Source: Flavobacteriales bacterium (GTDB lineage Bacteria; Bacteroidota; Bacteroidia; Flavobacteriales_F; PHOS-HE28). From it: a stretch of 64,000 bases of DNA. A program made the translations under genes and the position numbers. Each line of letters begins with the position of its first letter. Positions within the stretch are counted from its first letter, which is position 1. Of this stretch, positions 1-7,754 are shown one piece after another. The stretch spans positions 310,001 through 374,000 of the forward strand of contig JACJZH010000003.1 of the NCBI GenBank assembly GCA_020635695.1. Reading direction: 5' to 3'. The notes below the pieces were generated by a model that did not search any database, had not been told where the DNA came from, and saw only the letters and a program-made list of their open reading frames with translations.

Positions 1-130
1 CCTGGCGGCCTCCCAGGACATCACCGATCAGCTGGAATTCAACAACTTCGACTTCCTGGAGCGCATCCGATTCGTGGTCGCCCTGGAAAAGTTGGACCCC
101 ACCACCGCGCTGCGGCGCGCCCCGCACTGA
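1..130 (+). CDS. 3' end of an unidentified gene
   Basis: Only the last 42 codons are in the window, reading from base 2 to a TGA at 128-130. The visible tail is rich in Asp, Leu and Phe and ends Arg-Ala-Pro-His. I do not recognise the family. The TGA overlaps the ATG of the next gene (TGATG), so it is probably co-transcribed and translationally coupled with lpxH. The reading frame is supported by this overlap and by strong G/C use at third codon positions. Confidence 0.6.
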   Translation, partial: LAASQDITDQLEFNNFDFLERIRFVVALEKLDPTTALRRAPH

Positions 131-936
131 TGGAACCCGGCAAGAAGATCTATTTCCTCTCGGACTTCCACCTCGGGGTGCCCGATGCGGAAAGCAGCCT
201 GGCACGGGAGAAGCGGATCTGCGCCTTCCTGGACGAGGCCTCCAAGGACGCGGCGGAGATCCTGCTGCTCGGCGACCTGTTCGACTTCTGGTTCGAATGG
301 CGCAAGGCGGTGCCCCGCGGGCATGTGCGCCTGCTGGGCAAGCTGGCCGAGCTCAGCGACCGGGGCATCCCCGTCCACCTCTGGATCGGGAACCACGACA
401 TGTGGATCTTCGATTACATCCCCGACGAGGTGGGCCTGCAGCTGCACAGGGAACCGCTGGAACGCACGTGGAACGGCAGGCGCTTCCTGATCGGGCATGG
501 GGACGGCCTGGGGCCTGGCGACCACGGTTACAAGTTCATCAAACGGGTGTTCCGCAACCCCGTGTGCCAGTGGCTGTTCGCCCGCCTGCATCCCAACTTC
601 GCCATTGCCATGGCCGAGTTCTGGAGCGGCCGCAGCCGGAAGAAGAACTACGAGAACGACCGCAAGTACCTGGGCCTGGACAACGAATGGCTGGTCCAGT
701 ACTGTCGTGAACGGCTTCAGGACACGCATTACGACCACCTGGTGTTCGGGCACCGGCACCTGCCGTTGGACCTGGAGGTGGCGCCCGGGGCGCGTTACGT
801 GAACCTGGGAGATTGGATCACCTGGTACACCTATGCGGTGTTCGATGGTTCGGAGATGAAGCTGATGCAGCGGCAGGGCGACGGACCCCTTTCCGAGGAC
901 CACCGGATCTCCGGTGCACCGCCCTTCACTTCCTGA
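130..936 (+). CDS. lpxH: UDP-2,3-diacylglucosamine diphosphatase (LpxH family)
   Basis: This calcineurin-like metallophosphoesterase of 268 residues should hydrolyse UDP-2,3-diacylglucosamine to lipid X and UMP, a step in lipid A synthesis on the inner face of the cytoplasmic membrane. The metal-binding motifs are all present in order: SDFHLG (residues 11-16), GDLFDFW (48-54), GNHD (87-90), GHGD (122-125) and a late GHRH. Length fits the family (about 240-270). The ATG overlaps the stop of the preceding gene, which fixes the start. The 3' end overlaps the convergent gapA by 11 bp. Other metallophosphoesterases share these motifs, but the spacing and the FDFWFEW segment are typical of LpxH. 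Confidence 0.9.
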   Translation: MEPGKKIYFLSDFHLGVPDAESSLAREKRICAFLDEASKDAAEILLLGDLFDFWFEWRKAVPRGHVRLLGKLAELSDRGIPVHLWIGNHDMWIFDYIPDEVGLQLHREPLERTWNGRRFLIGHGDGLGPGDHGYKFIKRVFRNPVCQWLFARLHPNFAIAMAEFWSGRSRKKNYENDRKYLGLDNEWLVQYCRERLQDTHYDHLVFGHRHLPLDLEVAPGARYVNLGDWITWYTYAVFDGSEMKLMQRQGDGPLSEDHRISGAPPFTS

Positions 937-1927
937 GGCGCGCCATCAGGAGGACCAGGTCCACGAGCCGGTTGCTGTAACCGAACTCGTTGTCGTACCA
1001 ACCCATCACCTTCACCGAGTTGCCGACCACGGATGTGAGCTGCGCATCGAAGATGCAGCTGTGCGGATCCCCCACGATGTCGACGCTCACCACGGGGTCC
1101 TCCGTGTAGCGGAGGATGCCCTTCCAACGGCCCTCCGCCAGTTCGCGGAAGCGCGCATTGAGGGCCTCCGCCTCCACCACATTGCGCACATGGCAGGTGA
1201 TGTCGGTGATGGAACCGTCGGGTACGGGCACCCGGATCCCGCAGCCACCCAGACGGCCTTCCAGGCCGGGGAATATCCGCGTGATGGCCTTGGCCGCACC
1301 GGTGGTCGTGGGCACGATGGAGACCGCCGCGGCACGCGCCCGGCGCAGGTCCTTGTGCGGGGCATCGTGCAGGCGCTGATCACCCGTGTAGCTGTGCACC
1401 GTGGTGATGTACCCGCTTTCGATCCCGCACAGCTCGTTCACCACCTGCACCATGGGCGCGGCGCAGTTGGTGGTGCAACTGGCGTTGCTGATGATCTCCT
1501 CGCTGCCATCCAGGATGTTCTCGTTCACCCCCAGCACCACGCTCTTGATGTCGGCGTCCTTGGCCGGTGCACTGATGATGACCTGCCGGGCACCCGCCTT
1601 CAGGTGGCCGGAAGCCTTCTCGCGGTCGCGAAAGAAGCCCGTGCTCTCGATCACGATGTCGACCCCCAGCTCGCCCCAGGGAAGCCTGGCCGGGTCGGGC
1701 TCGGCGAACGAACGCACCTGCCGGCCGTCGATCAGCAGATGTCCGTCCCCATGACCCACTTCCCCCGGAAAGACCCCATGCACCGAATCGTACTTGAACA
1801 GGTGCGCGAGCGTGCGATCATCGGTCAGGTCGTTGACCGCGACCAGTTCGATGTCGCTTCGTTGGAGCAGTGCACGGGTGGTGACCCGGCCAATGCGGCC
1901 GAATCCATTGATGGCGATGCGGATCAT
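926..1927 (-). CDS. gapA: glyceraldehyde-3-phosphate dehydrogenase, type I
   Basis: The 333-residue protein catalyses NAD(P)-dependent oxidation and phosphorylation of glyceraldehyde-3-phosphate in glycolysis, in the cytoplasm. The N-terminal Rossmann motif INGFGRIGR (residues 6-14) and the catalytic motif SNASCTTNC with nucleophile Cys151 are intact. I start at the ATG at 1927 because the protein then begins M-I-R-I-A-I-N-G-F-G as in the family; an in-frame upstream codon would add seven residues that do not fit. A TAnnTTTG promoter lies 18 nt upstream. It is convergent with lpxH, with an 11-bp overlap. Confidence 0.96.
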   Translation of the reverse strand: MIRIAINGFGRIGRVTTRALLQRSDIELVAVNDLTDDRTLAHLFKYDSVHGVFPGEVGHGDGHLLIDGRQVRSFAEPDPARLPWGELGVDIVIESTGFFRDREKASGHLKAGARQVIISAPAKDADIKSVVLGVNENILDGSEEIISNASCTTNCAAPMVQVVNELCGIESGYITTVHSYTGDQRLHDAPHKDLRRARAAAVSIVPTTTGAAKAITRIFPGLEGRLGGCGIRVPVPDGSITDITCHVRNVVEAEALNARFRELAEGRWKGILRYTEDPVVSVDIVGDPHSCIFDAQLTSVVGNSVKVMGWYDNEFGYSNRLVDLVLLMARLRK

Positions 1928-1945
1928 GCAGGAAGTGCTTGGCGT

Positions 1946-1953
1946 CAAAAGTA
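1946..1953 (-). promoter_or_regulatory. Bacteroidota-type -7 element for gapA
   Basis: On the minus strand the sequence reads TACTTTTG, a perfect match to the Bacteroidota -7 consensus TAnnTTTG. Its last base is 18 nt from the gapA ATG. No convincing -33 TTTG is visible upstream. It lies just after the terminator of the preceding gene, so gapA is probably transcribed alone. Confidence 0.6.
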
Positions 1954-1960
1954 GGGGCCA

Positions 1961-1990
1961 ACGAAGAGCCCCCGCACAGGGCGGGGGCTC
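1961..1990 (-). terminator. Rho-independent terminator after the Asp-box protein
   Basis: A perfect 10-bp stem (GAGCCCCCGC at 1966-1975 pairing with GCGGGGGCTC at 1981-1990) with a 5-nt loop is followed on the minus strand by TTCGTT. It lies 23 nt beyond the stop of the large secreted protein and upstream of the gapA promoter, which is where a terminator between the two minus-strand genes should be. Confidence 0.75.
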
Positions 1991-2013
1991 GGTATCGATC
2001 GTAGGTCGTCGGA

Positions 2014-4875
2014 TCAGCGCGACACCACGAAACGGGCCATGCGGCGGGCCGTCTCCGTGCGCACCTCCACGAGGTAGGTGCCGTTGGCCAGTCCGTTGAC
2101 CGGGATGTCCAGGCGCTGTTCGCCCGAAGGCAGCACCCGGCGGGGCAGGGCCTGCACCTGGCGGCCGTTCAGGTCGTACAGCGTTACGGTCACCTCGGCC
2201 CGGTCCTTCAGATTGAACACGAGCGTGCCCATGTTCACCACCGGGTTCGGGAAGAAGGTGAGCGCGTCGAGCTGATCCTCGTTACCGGCGATCGGTGTGC
2301 CGGGGTCCACTCCCAGCAGGGTCTCGGTCCGGAAGAAACCCCGACCGTGGGAAGCCGCATAGATCACGTACGGGTTCTGCACGTAGGTGGGGCCGTAAGG
2401 ATTGTTCTGCCAGTTCCAGGTCTGCTGGCGCACCGCGAACACCGGGACCGCCGGGATACCGTTGTTCTCCACGCTCCAGGTCTGGCCGGCATCATCGCTG
2501 GAGAAGATGCCCATTTCGGTACCCACCACGAAGATGTCCCCGTTCCCGGCATGGATGATGCCATCATAGACGGGCATCCCCAGCAACTCGTTCGGCACGC
2601 TCCACACGATCTGGAAGCTCGGGCTCGGGTCCATGGCGTTCTCCGTGAGACGCACCTTGCCGCCACCTCCGTAATTGCCCAGGGTCACCAACAAGCGGTT
2701 GGGATCGCTGGGGTCAGGCCCCATGCCGGTGACCGTGTTCCCCGTGTTCAGGATCGTGGCGGTGGTCAGCACCACGTTCATGCCCTGCTCCGCATCGGCG
2801 GCATCCAGGGTGTAGGCATCATTGAACCCGGCGACACGTAGAACGCGCCCATCACTGGTCCCGACGAAGAGCGCATCCCCGTCACTGCTCCATTCCAGGC
2901 AGGTGGTGGTACCACCGCCGAGGTTGTCTATGACCTTCCACCACTCGGGGGTATCGTTGAAATTCAACGCATCCCGTGTCACCCAAACGCCCTGATTCCC
3001 TCCGAATCCGGCCGCGAACAAGGATTGGACCCGGTCCTGCAGCATGAGCGTATCCCCAGGAAGCACCATGGATTGGGTGATGGTCGCTGATTGGACCACC
3101 ACCGGCACGCGGCCTCGGTACTCGATCGTCTCGCCAAAGAACAGGGTGTCCTCGGTGTTGTTCACCCAAGCGATGGAATCCTGGCTTCCGGTATCGTTCC
3201 AATTCTCGTACAGGCGGACATTGGTGTAGAAATCTCCCAATCCGGCCCCGAACACCGTATTGCTGGCCAACGCCAACATCCGCGGGTCCAGGAAGTCCGC
3301 GAAGTTGATGCCACCATCGCTCGTCCTGAAGATCGAGCCATAGTAGAGCGTGGTGAACATGATGTTGGTATCGATCTGCGAGATGTCGCTGTCGAACCCG
3401 TCACCGCCGGTCAGTTCCACGGCCTCCTTCTCGGTATTCCCCCGCAGATCGATGTACAGGGACCCATTGTCCTGCGTGCCCCCGTTCACATGGCCATTGG
3501 GGCCAAAGCCCATCCCGTAGAACTGGGTGATGTTCAGGTCGCGGTTGGCGGCCACGAAGATGCCTCCGGCGTTGAAGGACTTGTAGATCCCGCCGTCGCA
3601 ACCGATGTAGACCGTCTGACCATCCGGAGCCCAGGTGATGTCGTGTACATCGGCATGGACACAGGAGAAGCATCCCGGAAAGTCGAAGGCCAACGCGATC
3701 TGCTCAGGTGCACCATTGAGGGTGGTCTTCCACAGCTCCACACCTCCCAGCCAGAGCTCCTCGGGAGCACCCGGGCGGACCGCCAGCACGTTGTCGTAGA
3801 TGCCTTGCGAGTTGTCCCGGAAGATGTCGAGGGAAGGCACTCCCTGCGAACCCACACCGGACGGCCAGATGCGGAACCAGGTGTTCCCGCGGTCCGTGGA
3901 GGCCCACACGCCCAACATGGCACCGGAGAGGTTGGCGCACATGGTGTACATGTAGTTGGCATCATCCGGAGAGATGGCGAACTCCATCCGGCCGATCTGG
4001 CTCTGAGGGAAGTCACTTCCATTGATCAGGCTGAAGTTCTGACCTCCATCCGTGCTCAGGTAGGCGTCCATGGCGAAGTTGGCCAGGATCGTACCCCCGT
4101 CGGTGCTGACCTCCAAGGCCCGGCATTTCTGGTTGCTGGGGAGGCCATTGGGCGTGGAGAACGAATCGGACGGCTCGTCGTAGAGCCTCAACCCGCGATC
4201 GTAGGCCACCCAGAGCTTGTTCGGATCCGTGGGGTCGGCAACGAGCTTGTCGATGATCGCCCAAGGGGTGTTCGTGGTCCAGTTGGAGGTGGGGCCTTCG
4301 ACAAGCTCCACCGTGGCACCGTTGTCGGTGGTGCGGAAGAGCCCGGCACCCACGAAACCGGACCCGCCGGAGCCCGAGGGACCGTCAAAGGTGGAGCCGG
4401 TACCGATGTACACATGTCCGTTCCCGAGCAAGGCCACCGTGGAAACGATGAGGTTGTCGCTGAAGGCCTCGATCTTCTGCCAGGTGTTGGCGCCATCGTC
4501 GCTGCGCCAAAGACCGCCCGAAACGCCACCGGTCCAGATCACGTCGGGGTTGTTCGGGTCCACCACCACCGAGCGGATACGGCCGCCGATGTTGTCGGGA
4601 CCCATTTCGATCCACTGCAGCCCGACGTTCTTGGTCTGCTGCTTCGCGAAGGACTCATACCCCTTGCGAACACGACGGATGTCCTCCAACTCCACCTCAC
4701 CCGTGTTCACATTGCCACGGACCATGCGGTAGAATTCCCAGGCACCGCGAATGCTCGCATCCTGAGTGGCCCGGTCCCGGGGCACATAAGTGGGGCTGGA
4801 CGTGCGGGCCACATAGAGGCCGGCGGAGGCCACGGTGGCAAGGGCCAGGGCGGCAAGGGGAAGCGCTCGTGTCAT
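2014..4875 (-). CDS. secreted Asp-box (BNR/sortilin-like) beta-propeller protein with T9SS sorting tail
   Basis: The 953-residue product has an N-terminal signal peptide (hydrophobic run of Leu and Ala within residues 4-20) and repeated S-x-D-x-G-x-T-W Asp-box motifs (for example SDDGANTW, STDGGQNF, STDRGNTW, SDDAGQTW) typical of BNR/VPS10-like propellers. The last ~75 residues form a type A T9SS C-terminal sorting domain (FFPNPV, then V-T-L-Y-D-L-N-G-R, then NGTYLVEV and a basic end). It should therefore be exported by Sec, carried across the outer membrane by the type IX system, and released or anchored at the surface. Its ligand or enzymatic activity is unknown. I chose the ATG at 4875, which starts at the signal peptide; the in-frame ATG at 4911 lies inside the promoter element. 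Confidence 0.85.
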   Translation of the reverse strand: MTRALPLAALALATVASAGLYVARTSSPTYVPRDRATQDASIRGAWEFYRMVRGNVNTGEVELEDIRRVRKGYESFAKQQTKNVGLQWIEMGPDNIGGRIRSVVVDPNNPDVIWTGGVSGGLWRSDDGANTWQKIEAFSDNLIVSTVALLGNGHVYIGTGSTFDGPSGSGGSGFVGAGLFRTTDNGATVELVEGPTSNWTTNTPWAIIDKLVADPTDPNKLWVAYDRGLRLYDEPSDSFSTPNGLPSNQKCRALEVSTDGGTILANFAMDAYLSTDGGQNFSLINGSDFPQSQIGRMEFAISPDDANYMYTMCANLSGAMLGVWASTDRGNTWFRIWPSGVGSQGVPSLDIFRDNSQGIYDNVLAVRPGAPEELWLGGVELWKTTLNGAPEQIALAFDFPGCFSCVHADVHDITWAPDGQTVYIGCDGGIYKSFNAGGIFVAANRDLNITQFYGMGFGPNGHVNGGTQDNGSLYIDLRGNTEKEAVELTGGDGFDSDISQIDTNIMFTTLYYGSIFRTSDGGINFADFLDPRMLALASNTVFGAGLGDFYTNVRLYENWNDTGSQDSIAWVNNTEDTLFFGETIEYRGRVPVVVQSATITQSMVLPGDTLMLQDRVQSLFAAGFGGNQGVWVTRDALNFNDTPEWWKVIDNLGGGTTTCLEWSSDGDALFVGTSDGRVLRVAGFNDAYTLDAADAEQGMNVVLTTATILNTGNTVTGMGPDPSDPNRLLVTLGNYGGGGKVRLTENAMDPSPSFQIVWSVPNELLGMPVYDGIIHAGNGDIFVVGTEMGIFSSDDAGQTWSVENNGIPAVPVFAVRQQTWNWQNNPYGPTYVQNPYVIYAASHGRGFFRTETLLGVDPGTPIAGNEDQLDALTFFPNPVVNMGTLVFNLKDRAEVTVTLYDLNGRQVQALPRRVLPSGEQRLDIPVNGLANGTYLVEVRTETARRMARFVVSR

Positions 4876-4908
4876 GCGATCTCGATACAGGTTCGTTCGG
4901 AAGCTCAA

Positions 4909-4916
4909 CAAAGATA
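4909..4916 (-). promoter_or_regulatory. -7 element for the Asp-box protein gene
   Basis: The minus strand reads TATCTTTG, a perfect TAnnTTTG, ending 33 nt before the chosen ATG at 4875. It overlaps an alternative in-frame start at 4911, which argues against that start being used. Confidence 0.55.
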
Positions 4917-4984
4917 GACCACCATCGGTTCCGAGGGGATCCGATGAAGCCCCGAATATGGGGAATTCTTACGATCCAGAAGGC

Positions 4985-5857
4985 TCAGACCAGGTGGCGT
5001 TCCGCATGATAGGAGGAACGCACCAAGGGGCCGCTTTCCACGTACCGGAAGCCCATGTCAAGGCCCAGCTGCTTGTACCGGGCGAAGCGATCGGGGTGAA
5101 CGAACTCGGCCACCGGCAGGTGCGCCTTGGTGGGCTGCAGGTATTGGCCCAGCGTAAGGATGTCCACTCCCACGCTATGCAGGTCCTCCATGCTCTCCAG
5201 CACTTCGGCATCGCTTTCCCCGAGGCCGAGCATGATCCCTGATTTGGTGCGGAGGCCGGCACGCTTGGACCGCATGAGCACCTCCAGGCTGCGATCGTAC
5301 TTCGCTTGAACGCGCACTTGCCGGGTCAATCGACGTACCGTTTCCAGGTTGTGCGACAACACTTCCGGGGCCGCGTCCAACACCACCTGCAGGTTATCCC
5401 ATTTCCCTTGGAAATCAGGGATCAAGGTCTCCATGGTGGTACCTGGACAACGCCTGCGGATGGCTCGGATCGTCCTGGCCCAGGTATGGGCCCCGCCATC
5501 CTTGAGGTCATCCCGGTCCACGGAGGTGATCACACAGTGCTTCACCCCCATGAGTTCCACTGAACGGGCCACGCGGGCCGGTTCGAAAGGGTCTTCCTCG
5601 TCCGGACGCCCGGTGGCCACGGAGCAGAACCCACAGGACCGGGTGCAGACGTTGCCGAGGATCATGAACGTGGCAGTACCCGCGCCCCAGCACTCACCCA
5701 TGTTGGGACAGTTGCCGCTCTGACAGATGGTGTGGAGCTTGTGCTCCGACACGATCTCCCGCACTTTCCGGTAACTCTCACCGGTGGGCAGCTTCACGCG
5801 CAGCCAGTCGGGCTTGCGTTGCCGGCGTTCCGGCTCTTCGGTCACGGTCACGCTCAT
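4985..5857 (-). CDS. lipA: lipoyl synthase
   Basis: This radical SAM enzyme inserts two sulfurs into octanoyl groups on lipoyl domains (pyruvate and 2-oxoglutarate dehydrogenases, glycine cleavage). The 290-residue protein has both iron-sulfur sites: the auxiliary-cluster cysteines Cys45, Cys50 and Cys56 (motif C-x4-C-x5-C) and the radical SAM CTRSCGFC motif (Cys71, Cys75, Cys78). Length is normal for the family. Its ATG overlaps the stop of the upstream outer-membrane protein gene by 4 bp (ATGA), so the two are one transcription unit. A weak GC-rich dyad around 4950-4963 might end transcription, but it has only four strong pairs. Confidence 0.96.
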   Translation of the reverse strand: MSVTVTEEPERRQRKPDWLRVKLPTGESYRKVREIVSEHKLHTICQSGNCPNMGECWGAGTATFMILGNVCTRSCGFCSVATGRPDEEDPFEPARVARSVELMGVKHCVITSVDRDDLKDGGAHTWARTIRAIRRRCPGTTMETLIPDFQGKWDNLQVVLDAAPEVLSHNLETVRRLTRQVRVQAKYDRSLEVLMRSKRAGLRTKSGIMLGLGESDAEVLESMEDLHSVGVDILTLGQYLQPTKAHLPVAEFVHPDRFARYKQLGLDMGFRYVESGPLVRSSYHAERHLV

Positions 5858-6603
5858 CGGATCGACTTCTTGCCGAATTTCAGGCTCACGTAGAATTCCA
5901 GGAAGATCTGCTTGTTCTCCACACCTTCCAGCTCGGCCATGATGGGGACCTCCTCCAGGTAGGCGTCGACGGACACGCCCACCTCGATGGCCTTGATGCC
6001 GGCGGCCTCTCCGGAATGCTCGAAATTGAAGCCGAACCGGCCAAAGACGCCCGGATACACCTTCAGTTCGTTCAATCCATTGAACCAGGAGGCCCGTCCG
6101 AAGATGTCGTCCACATAGTGAACGTTCGGGTCGTAGCGCTCCACCTCGATGTACTCGTATGGGATCTCAGGCTTTCCGATCTGCAGGTAGACGGGCTTCG
6201 CCAGGCCCAGGGATGGCCCGATGCCCCATAACCAGTTCACCTCCACCCCACTGCTTCGGATCTTGTCCGTGATCTGGTGTTTGTGGCCGATGGTCGGACG
6301 TACGATGAGGAAGGAATTGACCTTGCCGTAGAAGTAGCCCCGGGCGTCCTCGTAGTAGGGATTGAAGCTCTTGATCTCCTTCGGATGCTTCATGCCCACG
6401 ATCTCCAGGCCATACATGCGGCGGTCCCTCGCGGTCAGGTGCCTGCCCAGGAAGAAGTTCAGCCCCCATCCACCACCGTGGGCGATGAACCCGCCGCCGA
6501 TCTCCTTGCGATAAAGGACCCTGGTCTCATCGTAAACGGTCTGTTGCGCCACGCATGGAATGGTGACGACGACGAGCAACAGAAGGACGTGGGTTCGGAA
6601 CAT
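5854..6603 (-). CDS. conserved outer-membrane beta-barrel-like protein of unknown function
   Basis: The product is 249 residues from the ATG at 6603. It has a clear signal peptide (M-F-R-T-H-V then a run of Leu/Val, cleavage after CVAQQ or nearby). The rest alternates hydrophobic and polar residues with Gly/Tyr/Phe-rich strands and ends in a charged K-F-G-K-K, compatible with a small outer-membrane barrel. I do not recognise a characterised family. It is followed with 4-bp overlap by lipA, but nothing suggests a direct part in lipoylation. The upstream ATG at 6636 would put 11 residues before the signal peptide and overlaps the promoter, so it is less likely. Confidence 0.7.
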   Translation of the reverse strand: MFRTHVLLLLVVVTIPCVAQQTVYDETRVLYRKEIGGGFIAHGGGWGLNFFLGRHLTARDRRMYGLEIVGMKHPKEIKSFNPYYEDARGYFYGKVNSFLIVRPTIGHKHQITDKIRSSGVEVNWLWGIGPSLGLAKPVYLQIGKPEIPYEYIEVERYDPNVHYVDDIFGRASWFNGLNELKVYPGVFGRFGFNFEHSGEAAGIKAIEVGVSVDAYLEEVPIMAELEGVENKQIFLEFYVSLKFGKKSIR

Positions 6604-6617
6604 GCCGTTGCGGAACA

Positions 6618-6625
6618 CAAAACTA
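6618..6625 (-). promoter_or_regulatory. -7 element for the outer-membrane protein-lipA unit
   Basis: The minus strand reads TAGTTTTG, matching TAnnTTTG, with 14 nt to the ATG at 6603. It supports that start over the ATG at 6636. Confidence 0.55.
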
Positions 6626-6751
6626 CGATAGGTCAACGTAGCCCGCCGCGGCGTAGTTCATGGGAGGCGCTCGTTACACCACCGGCCGGCAGAGGACAGG
6701 GAACGGCGACGGGGGATGAGGCGGAATGCCCCTGACCTCACCGAAATGGGC

Positions 6752-6776
6752 AAAGCCCGGACCATTGGACCGGGCC
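6752..6776 (-). terminator. probable terminator after the small lipoprotein gene
   Basis: A GC-rich dyad (6755-6763 with 6767-6775) forms a 9-bp stem with one central mismatch and a 3-nt loop. On the minus strand it is followed by only three T residues, so termination may be inefficient. It lies 27 nt past the lipoprotein stop. Confidence 0.4.
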
Positions 6777-6802
6777 TGGAAGCGTTCACACGCCTGGACG
6801 GG

Positions 6803-6931
6803 TCAGCTGGGCTGGCCCTCGGGAAGCTCGTGGACCTTCGAATAGGCGGGGCAGGAGTGCGCCGAGCTGCAGGAGCTGAACAACATGCCACCCACGGCAA
6901 GAAGAGCCAGTACCAGGAACACCTTTTTCAT
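6803..6931 (-). CDS. small lipoprotein, 42 residues
   Basis: A 43-codon frame starts ATG-AAA-AAG at 6931. The protein has a lipoprotein signal: M-K-K, a hydrophobic segment, then L-F-S-S-C with Cys21 as the likely lipidated residue. The mature part is only about 22 residues (S-S-A-H-S-C-P-A-Y and an acidic/polar end). It has its own perfect -7 element 49 nt upstream and a candidate terminator downstream, which makes a chance frame unlikely. Short lipoproteins of this shape are common in Bacteroidota; the function is unknown. Confidence 0.75.
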   Translation of the reverse strand: MKKVFLVLALLAVGGMLFSSCSSAHSCPAYSKVHELPEGQPS

Positions 6932-6980
6932 AGTTCGATCGTTTGCCTCCCCGAAGGGTACCTTCAACGGTCGGTCCCGT

Positions 6981-6988
6981 CAAAGTTA
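6981..6988 (-). promoter_or_regulatory. -7 element for the small lipoprotein
   Basis: The minus strand reads TAACTTTG, a perfect TAnnTTTG, leaving a leader of about 45 nt before the ATG at 6931. Confidence 0.55.
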
Positions 6989-7049
6989 GCCGTTCGTACG
7001 CCGCCTCCGGAAAAATGTTTCAACGATCCGATCGTCGATCTTCGGGCAG

Positions 7050-7754
7050 ATGAACGAAGGACCTCAGCAAACGGAGAACGTCGACGTCCGCCCGGATATT
7101 GAGCCGGGATGGGCCGATGTGCTGACACCTGAGTTCCGGGCGCCCTATTTCAACGACCTGAAGCGTTTCCTGGTGGAGGAGCGTGCCAAGCATCGGGTAT
7201 TCCCCAAAGGCCAGGACATCTTCCGCGCCTTCGCGTTGACACCGTTCGACCAGGTGCGTGTCGTCCTGCTCGGGCAGGATCCCTATCACGGTCCTGGCCA
7301 GGCCCATGGCCTGTGTTTTTCGGTCCCGGACGGGACCCCGCATCCGCCAAGCCTGGACAACATCTTCAAGGAGCTTGAACGGGACCTGGCCATGCCGCGC
7401 CCCACCTCGGGCGATCTGTCGCCCTGGGCCCGCCAGGGAGTGCTGCTGCTGAACGCCACCCTGACCGTGCGGGCCCACGCGGCGGGATCGCACCAGGGAC
7501 GCGGTTGGGAGACCTTCACGGACGCGGCCATCAGGAACCTGTCCCGTTCGCACGAGGGGCTCGTCTTCCTGCTCTGGGGCAGACATGCCCAGCGCAAGGA
7601 GGCCTTGATCGATACCGACAGGCACTATGTGCTGCGCGCCCCCCACCCCTCCCCGCTCAGTGCGCATCGCGGGTTCATCGGCTGCGGCCATTTCTCGGCC
7701 ACCAATGAGCTGCTGCAGGCACGCGGAGGCCAGGCCATCGACTGGAGCCTATGA
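7050..7754 (+). CDS. ung: uracil-DNA glycosylase, family 1
   Basis: The 234-residue enzyme removes uracil from DNA to start base excision repair. The water-activating motif GQDPYH is at residues 75-80 (Asp77), and the leucine-loop motif HPSPLSAHRGF holds the catalytic His199. Length and motif spacing match bacterial Ung. Its stop overlaps the start of the next gene by 4 bp (ATGA), so it is coupled to a BamA-like gene with no obvious functional link. It is divergent from the small lipoprotein gene; I see no perfect TAnnTTTG upstream, only a weak TCTTCG-like element. Confidence 0.97.
   Translation: MNEGPQQTENVDVRPDIEPGWADVLTPEFRAPYFNDLKRFLVEERAKHRVFPKGQDIFRAFALTPFDQVRVVLLGQDPYHGPGQAHGLCFSVPDGTPHPPSLDNIFKELERDLAMPRPTSGDLSPWARQGVLLLNATLTVRAHAAGSHQGRGWETFTDAAIRNLSRSHEGLVFLLWGRHAQRKEALIDTDRHYVLRAPHPSPLSAHRGFIGCGHFSATNELLQARGGQAIDWSL

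Noticed and set aside
914..1954. 346-codon plus-strand frame over gapA
   Set aside because: gapA is certain on the minus strand; the frame has no recognisable feature.
6658..6983. Two other minus-strand frames around the small lipoprotein
   Set aside because: They lie in different frames from the lipoprotein signal sequence, have Arg/Pro-rich shadow composition and no start context.
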